DNA of 56,650 bases from Lachnospiraceae bacterium (lineage in GTDB: Bacteria; Bacillota; Clostridia; Lachnospirales; Lachnospiraceae), in NCBI GenBank assembly GCA_017525525.1, contig JAFXSQ010000052.1, forward strand, positions 1-56,650, in the 5' to 3' direction. This document shows, one piece after another, positions 52,287-56,650 of this stretch (positions are counted from its first letter, which is position 1; the number at the start of each line of letters is the position of its first letter). The position numbers and the translations under genes are program-made. Under the pieces are notes generated by a model that was given only the letters and a program-made list of their open reading frames with translations, was not told the DNA's origin and did no database searches.

Positions 52287-53786
52287 ATGAACAATATCAG
52301 TGATTTAATTAAGGAACTTGTTAAGTACGGCAAGGACAGAGGCTTGGTCGACAAAGAGGATGAAGTCTATACAATCAACAGATTAATTGAGCTTTTTAAT
52401 GAGAATGAATACGCACCGAGCGAGGGTGAGGTTGAGTTTAGAGAGATTCACCTTATTCTTGAGGATATGTTAGCATTTGCTGTTGAGAAGGGTTTGGTTA
52501 AGGATACTATTGCGAATAAAGATATATTCGACACTAAGATTATGGGAATGCTCACCCCTCCTCCTTCATATGTAAGAAAGGAATTCAAAGAGAGGTATGA
52601 TAAGGATCCTAAGGATGCAACAGATTATTATTATCATTTTAGCAGAGCTACCAACTATATCAGAGATGACAGAATAGCGAAGGATGAGAAATGGACTTCT
52701 GAGACCGAGTTCGGATTAATGGATATAACCATCAACCTTTCTAAGCCGGAGAAGGATCCTAAAGACATAGCAGCACAGGGAGCAATGAAGAAATCGGGAT
52801 ATCCGGCCTGCCTTCTCTGTCGTGAAAATGAAGGCTACGCAGGCCACCTTGCACACCCTGCAAGAAACAACCACAGAATTATTCCTATTACTCTTTGTGG
52901 CGAGGCATACAATCTTCAGTATTCGCCTTATGTTTACTACAACGAACATTGTATCATTTTCAATGATAAGCACACACCTATGAAGATTGACAAGGATGCA
53001 TTTGCCAAGATTATTGATTTCGTAAGACAGTTCCCGCACTATACTGCAGGTTCTAATGCTGACCTGCCGATTGTCGGAGGCTCGATTCTAAGCCATGATC
53101 ATTTTCAGGGTGGTGGATATGAGTTCGCAATGGTAAGGGCGCCTTATGAAAGAGAGTTTAAGATTAAGGACTTCCCTAATGTTCACGCAGGAACGATTAA
53201 GTGGCCGCTTTCTACTATCAGGCTTCAATCCTCTTCTGCTGAGGATATCGTAGACGCTGCTGACCTCATTCTTAAAGCATGGAGAGGTTATACCGATGAG
53301 GATGCGTTTATATACGCTGAAACTGACGGAACACCTCATAACACAATCACTCCTATCGCGAGAATGCGCGGCGACTTATACGAACTTGATTTAGTATTGA
53401 GGAACAACATAACTACAGATGAATTCCCTGCAGGGGTTTATCATCCACATCAAGAGTATCATCATATTAAGCGCGAGAATATCGGACTTATCGAGGTTAT
53501 GGGACTGGCTGTGTTGCCTGCAAGGCTTAAGAAAGAAATGTCAGTGTTAGAGCAGGCGATATTAAATGGAGAAGATCTTTCTGCTAAACCTGAGACAGAA
53601 TCACATAAAGAATGGGCAGAAGGATGGATTAAGAAGTATGATGATATCAATGCCGACAACATCCACAGGATTGTTCAAAATGAGATTGCAGATGTCTTCT
53701 CTCACGTGTTAGAGGATGCCGGAGTTTATAAGAGGACCGAGGAAGGTATTAGAGCTTTTAAGAGGTTCACCGATATGTTTGAATAA
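52287..53786 (+). CDS. galT: UDP-glucose--hexose-1-phosphate uridylyltransferase (class 2)
   Basis: The 499-aa protein is the Firmicute class-2 GalT, longer than the ~350-aa class 1. Features are CLLCRENEGYAGHLAHPARN, the histidine motif GGSILSHDHFQGGGYE (~265-280), TPHNTITPIARMR and VYHPHQEYHHIKRENIGLIE. It transfers UMP from UDP-glucose to galactose 1-phosphate. AGGAGG lies 8 nt before the ATG. It is last in the operon, and a short fragment of the family-1 repeat follows its stop. Confidence 0.95.
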   Translation: MNNISDLIKELVKYGKDRGLVDKEDEVYTINRLIELFNENEYAPSEGEVEFREIHLILEDMLAFAVEKGLVKDTIANKDIFDTKIMGMLTPPPSYVRKEFKERYDKDPKDATDYYYHFSRATNYIRDDRIAKDEKWTSETEFGLMDITINLSKPEKDPKDIAAQGAMKKSGYPACLLCRENEGYAGHLAHPARNNHRIIPITLCGEAYNLQYSPYVYYNEHCIIFNDKHTPMKIDKDAFAKIIDFVRQFPHYTAGSNADLPIVGGSILSHDHFQGGGYEFAMVRAPYEREFKIKDFPNVHAGTIKWPLSTIRLQSSSAEDIVDAADLILKAWRGYTDEDAFIYAETDGTPHNTITPIARMRGDLYELDLVLRNNITTDEFPAGVYHPHQEYHHIKRENIGLIEVMGLAVLPARLKKEMSVLEQAILNGEDLSAKPETESHKEWAEGWIKKYDDINADNIHRIVQNEIADVFSHVLEDAGVYKRTEEGIRAFKRFTDMFE

Positions 53787-53813
53787 GATCCTTCGTCGCT
53801 TCGCTCCTCAGGA
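53785..53813. repeat. Truncated intergenic repeat after galT
   Basis: AAGATCCTTCGTCGCTTCGC and CTCCTCAGGA match the left end and an internal piece of the family-1 repeats, starting inside the galT stop codon. The rest is missing. No clear terminator is visible before the next gene. Confidence 0.55.
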
Positions 53814-53860
53814 CCATCTCTTTAGTAAAAATCACTATTTTTTTTAAACAAAATAACTAA

Positions 53861-53889
53861 TTGCCAAAATGGAAATTTAATGATATTAT
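53861..53889 (+). promoter_or_regulatory. Promoter of the secreted GH53 gene
   Basis: TTGCCA (53861-53866), a 17-nt spacer and TATTAT (53884-53889) lie directly before the operator at 53899. Confidence 0.7.
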
Positions 53890-53898
53890 TACACCATG

Positions 53899-53916
53899 AG
53901 CGCAACCGCTTGCGCT
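53899..53916. promoter_or_regulatory. LacI-family operator at the secreted GH53 promoter
   Basis: AGCGCAACCGCTTGCGCT has perfect 7-nt half-sites (AGCGCAA/TTGCGCT) around CCGC. It spans about +3 to +20 relative to the predicted start, so binding would block initiation. It is the best of the three sites. Confidence 0.8.
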
Positions 53917-53970
53917 AGGGTTTCGGGGTTTTGAACTAACAAATTTTAACAGAGTTAAGGAGGCCGTTAC

Positions 53971-56650
53971 ATGAAAGTAGGGTTACGAAGATTAGTAGCA
54001 ATAATGATTGCATTTGCATTAGTGTTAAGTTATATCCCAAAGAGTGGATTAACTATATATAATGTTCATGCTGAAGATTCGACAATCACAATTGCCAATT
54101 CTGATTTTTCATCAGATATCTGGGGAGATAGCAGAGGATGGAGCGTTTCATATGAAAGTACAGAGAGTTATCCGGAGCTGAATACTTTTGAGTATTCAAG
54201 TGATTCCTGGATGACTCCTCCCGATGGTAGTGAGTATGGTGCCAAGTTTTACAGTACATCTGCCAACTCATTATACTTCACACAGACAATTGATATTCCT
54301 GCAGGTTCATATGAATTTGAATCTGTAAATATGGGTGAAAATGCTTCAATCAGTATTTCAGTAAATGACAATGATAGCGATTCTATCACTCTTTCGGGTT
54401 ATAATATCTGGGATAATACGAGCCTTTATTTTTCAACCGATGAAGATATCAGTAACGCTACCCTTAAGATAACGGTTAATATTTCTGCAGGCGGATGGGG
54501 ATATTTAGATTCAATAACGGCCGATCGCATTGATAAACAGGAATACAATAATGCTACAACAACAGAGGAACAATCAACCACCGAAGACACAGCAATCAAC
54601 AACGCAGAAATCACTGTAAAAAAAGTTGACAATCTTTCAGATGATTTTGCTTTAGGAACCGATATCTCAGCAATTCATTCTATTTATGAAAGTGGAGCAT
54701 ATTGTAAAGACTATAATGGCAACAGATTATCAGAAGCACAGTTTTTTTCATTTCTTAAGGAGAATGGTGTTAACTGGGTTCGTATCAGAGTATGGAATGA
54801 TCCGTACAACGCTAACGGTAAAGGTTACGGTGGTGGTAACAATGATATTAATGCAGCCGTTACCATGGGTAAATTAGCAACTGACGCAGGTCTTAAAGTT
54901 TTAATTGATTTTCATTACTCGGATTTCTGGGCTGATCCTTCTAAGCAGCAGGCACCTAAAGCGTGGGCTAATTATACAGTTGATCAAAAGGCAAATGCAG
55001 TTAACACATTTACAAAGACTTCGTTAACCACCTTAAAGAACGCCGGAGTAAATGTTAAGATGGTTCAGATTGGTAACGAAACCAATGGCAAGATATGTGG
55101 TGAGAGCGGTTTTTCCAACATGTCTAAGATATTTAATGCCGGAAGTTCTGCTGTAAGAGAAGTATTTAGCGATGCATTGGTAGCCCTTCATTTTACCGAT
55201 CCTCAAGACTCAGGTAAGCAGGCAGGATACGCTCAGAGCTTATCTGACAATAATGTAGATTACGATGTATTTGCTTCGTCATATTATCCATTCTGGCACG
55301 GAAGTTTAAGCAATCTAAAATCAGTTCTTGGTGGGATTGCAGCAACATACAATAAAAAAGTAATGGTCGCTGAGACATCGTATGCGTGGACATTAGAAGA
55401 TGGTGACGGTCACGAAAACACGGTAAGAGTAGGAACCAATGATAATGTAAGTGACTGCATTTACCCTTATACAGTTGAAGGACAGGCAGCATGGGTTAGA
55501 GATGTAGTTGACACGGTTAACAGTATTGATAATGGTATCGGCGTGTTCTACTGGGAAGCAGCTTGGATTCCTGTTGGCAATTACGCTACTTCTACCAACA
55601 AGGCGGCAACCTTGGCATCCAACAAGGCCAAATGGGAACAATACGGCTCCGGATGGGCATCAAGTTATTCTGCCGAGTATGATCCAAATGATGCAGGTAA
55701 ATGGTACGGTGGCTCAAGTATTGATAATCAGGCGTTCTTTGATTTTGACGGAAAAGCTATCAATTCGCTAAAGGTCTATAAATACATGAGCACAGGTTCT
55801 AGGCAGGCTGCGGTTACTGCAAATGCTGTAGAATCCGTAAGCATAGAAGTATACGATTCTTCAGATCTAACGAATTCAGTTATAAACGCACTTCCTACAA
55901 GTGTTAATGTGACATTAAGCGACATGTCTACTGTTACCGATTCGGTTACATGGAATACGTCAGATATAAACAAGATAACCGGTGTCGGAACCTATACAGT
56001 TAAAGGCACGCTTGGTACTTACAGTAGTTTTACAACAAGCTGTACTGTAACTGTTAAACCGCAAAATCTTTTGACTAATGCAGAAGATCCAAGCTTCGAG
56101 AACGGTGGCAATGGATGGACATTTGAAGGCGTAGGTAGTGTAACCGGTGATGATCCTCATGATGGAGTTAAGTCATTCCATTATTGGAACGAGTCAGCAG
56201 GTGAGACTAAAGCATATAGAACCGTAACTTTGCCTGCGGGAACATACACATTTAAGGCTTATTCTCAGGGTCTTGCAAATGATACAGGATACATTTATCT
56301 AAGCTATGACAATACAACTCTTAAAGGTGAGTATACTTTGAATGGATGGAACGTATGGCAAGAGCCTACCATTAAGAACTTTACCTTAACTAAAGAGACT
56401 GAGATAGAGATTGGAATAGTAGCCAACTATCAAGCCGAAGGTTGGGGAACGGTTGACGACCTTTATATTTATGAGTCTTCTTCAGAGCAGAACACCTCCG
56501 AAGATGATAAACTTGAGCCGGTGTCTGTACTCTACAGAACCTACGTACAAAAGAACGGCTGGATGTCCTATGTGTCCGACGGAACAATGTCCGGTACCTC
56601 CGGAAAGTCCCTAAGACTCGAAGCAATACAGATTAAGCTCGACACCGATG
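53971..56650 (+). CDS. Secreted multidomain GH53 endo-beta-1,4-galactanase (3' end outside the window)
   Basis: The ATG at 53971 follows AAGGAGG by 7 nt; 893 codons are visible with no stop. A signal peptide (MIAFALVLSYIP core, cleavage after VHA) is followed by a carbohydrate-binding beta-sandwich (~35-175; CBM61-like position), a Thr/Glu-rich linker and the GH53 domain (~225-610). Catalytic residues are Glu370 in QIGNETNG and Glu468 in VAETSYAW. A Big_4-like domain (~625-700), a second CBM-like module (~705-835) and the first ChW repeat (YRTYVQKNGWMSY, ~853) come next. ChW links it to the giant proteins. It should hydrolyse pectic galactan at the cell surface. Confidence 0.93.
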   Translation, partial: MKVGLRRLVAIMIAFALVLSYIPKSGLTIYNVHAEDSTITIANSDFSSDIWGDSRGWSVSYESTESYPELNTFEYSSDSWMTPPDGSEYGAKFYSTSANSLYFTQTIDIPAGSYEFESVNMGENASISISVNDNDSDSITLSGYNIWDNTSLYFSTDEDISNATLKITVNISAGGWGYLDSITADRIDKQEYNNATTTEEQSTTEDTAINNAEITVKKVDNLSDDFALGTDISAIHSIYESGAYCKDYNGNRLSEAQFFSFLKENGVNWVRIRVWNDPYNANGKGYGGGNNDINAAVTMGKLATDAGLKVLIDFHYSDFWADPSKQQAPKAWANYTVDQKANAVNTFTKTSLTTLKNAGVNVKMVQIGNETNGKICGESGFSNMSKIFNAGSSAVREVFSDALVALHFTDPQDSGKQAGYAQSLSDNNVDYDVFASSYYPFWHGSLSNLKSVLGGIAATYNKKVMVAETSYAWTLEDGDGHENTVRVGTNDNVSDCIYPYTVEGQAAWVRDVVDTVNSIDNGIGVFYWEAAWIPVGNYATSTNKAATLASNKAKWEQYGSGWASSYSAEYDPNDAGKWYGGSSIDNQAFFDFDGKAINSLKVYKYMSTGSRQAAVTANAVESVSIEVYDSSDLTNSVINALPTSVNVTLSDMSTVTDSVTWNTSDINKITGVGTYTVKGTLGTYSSFTTSCTVTVKPQNLLTNAEDPSFENGGNGWTFEGVGSVTGDDPHDGVKSFHYWNESAGETKAYRTVTLPAGTYTFKAYSQGLANDTGYIYLSYDNTTLKGEYTLNGWNVWQEPTIKNFTLTKETEIEIGIVANYQAEGWGTVDDLYIYESSSEQNTSEDDKLEPVSVLYRTYVQKNGWMSYVSDGTMSGTSGKSLRLEAIQIKLDTD

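Noticed and set aside
37365-53916. A sugar ABC transporter ATPase gene in the galactan locus
   Set aside because: No Walker A/ABC signature protein is encoded in the window. Firmicutes commonly share an MsmK-type ATPase encoded elsewhere.

Overview
The window looks like a chromosomal stretch from a Gram-positive gut or rumen Firmicute, most likely a Lachnospiraceae member of the Butyrivibrio/Roseburia type. The evidence is moderate GC, strong AGGAGG ribosome binding sites, Gram-positive lipoprotein and signal-peptide styles, ChW (clostridial hydrophobic, conserved W) repeats, GHKL/LytTR signalling, indolepyruvate:ferredoxin oxidoreductase and a pectic-galactan locus. The genus assignment is inference. 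No rRNA, tRNA, CRISPR array or intact transposase was seen.

Layout. (1) 1-1.3 kb: the 5' part of an AAA-ATPase-like/PD-(D/E)XK family gene, a truncated XRE regulator, operator-like palindromes and a possible 45-aa ORF. (2) 1.3-17.6 kb: two giant secreted proteins (1957 and about 2124 aa) with near-identical Cys-rich and ChW C-termini. They flank a four-gene LytTR/GHKL signalling operon in which the kinase has one membrane helix and two separate polytopic membrane proteins may act as sensors. (3) 17.6-19.4 kb: a decayed patch with a frameshifted DUF1016 nuclease, an Rpn-like tail, a frameshifted unknown ORF and a possible HsdM tail. (4) 19.4-28.7 kb: housekeeping and accessory genes (GNAT, TIGR04076, MalY/PatB aminotransferase, DUF3737, PHP, Fe-ADH, EAL phosphodiesterase, CysK, Pr6Pr). 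(5) 28.7-36.7 kb: an aromatic 2-oxo-acid catabolism cluster (ACT protein, PaaK, IorB, IorA) followed upstream by nicotinate phosphoribosyltransferase and an acyl-CoA synthetase. (6) 36.9-37.3 kb: gene remnants and terminators. (7) 37.4-56.6 kb: a beta-1,4-galactan utilisation locus.

The galactan locus forms a logical pathway. A secreted multidomain GH53 endogalactanase (right edge, entering a ChW repeat) cuts galactan. A MalEFG-type ABC importer, with no ATPase gene here, takes up the oligosaccharides. A cytoplasmic GH53, a GH42 beta-galactosidase and possibly an unassigned 613-aa enzyme degrade them, and GalK, GalT and GalE feed galactose into the Leloir pathway. A LacI-family repressor gene lies in the middle. 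Three similar operators (half-site GCGCAA, spacer nCGG or CCGC, half-site TTGCGC-like) lie at the malE promoter, the lacI/GH42 intergenic region and the secreted-GH53 promoter. A LacI-like sugar-binding domain fused to an intact GGDEF domain sits in the import operon and may link galactan sensing to cyclic-di-GMP.

Between 20 and 36 kb, many intergenic gaps are filled by hairpin-rich repeats built from shared modules. In six cases the repeat edge lies 19-22 nt upstream of the next start codon, leaving only room for the ribosome binding site. At least three helices show paired compensatory changes between copies. These repeats, and the giant-protein/split-sensor locus, are the least explained features here.
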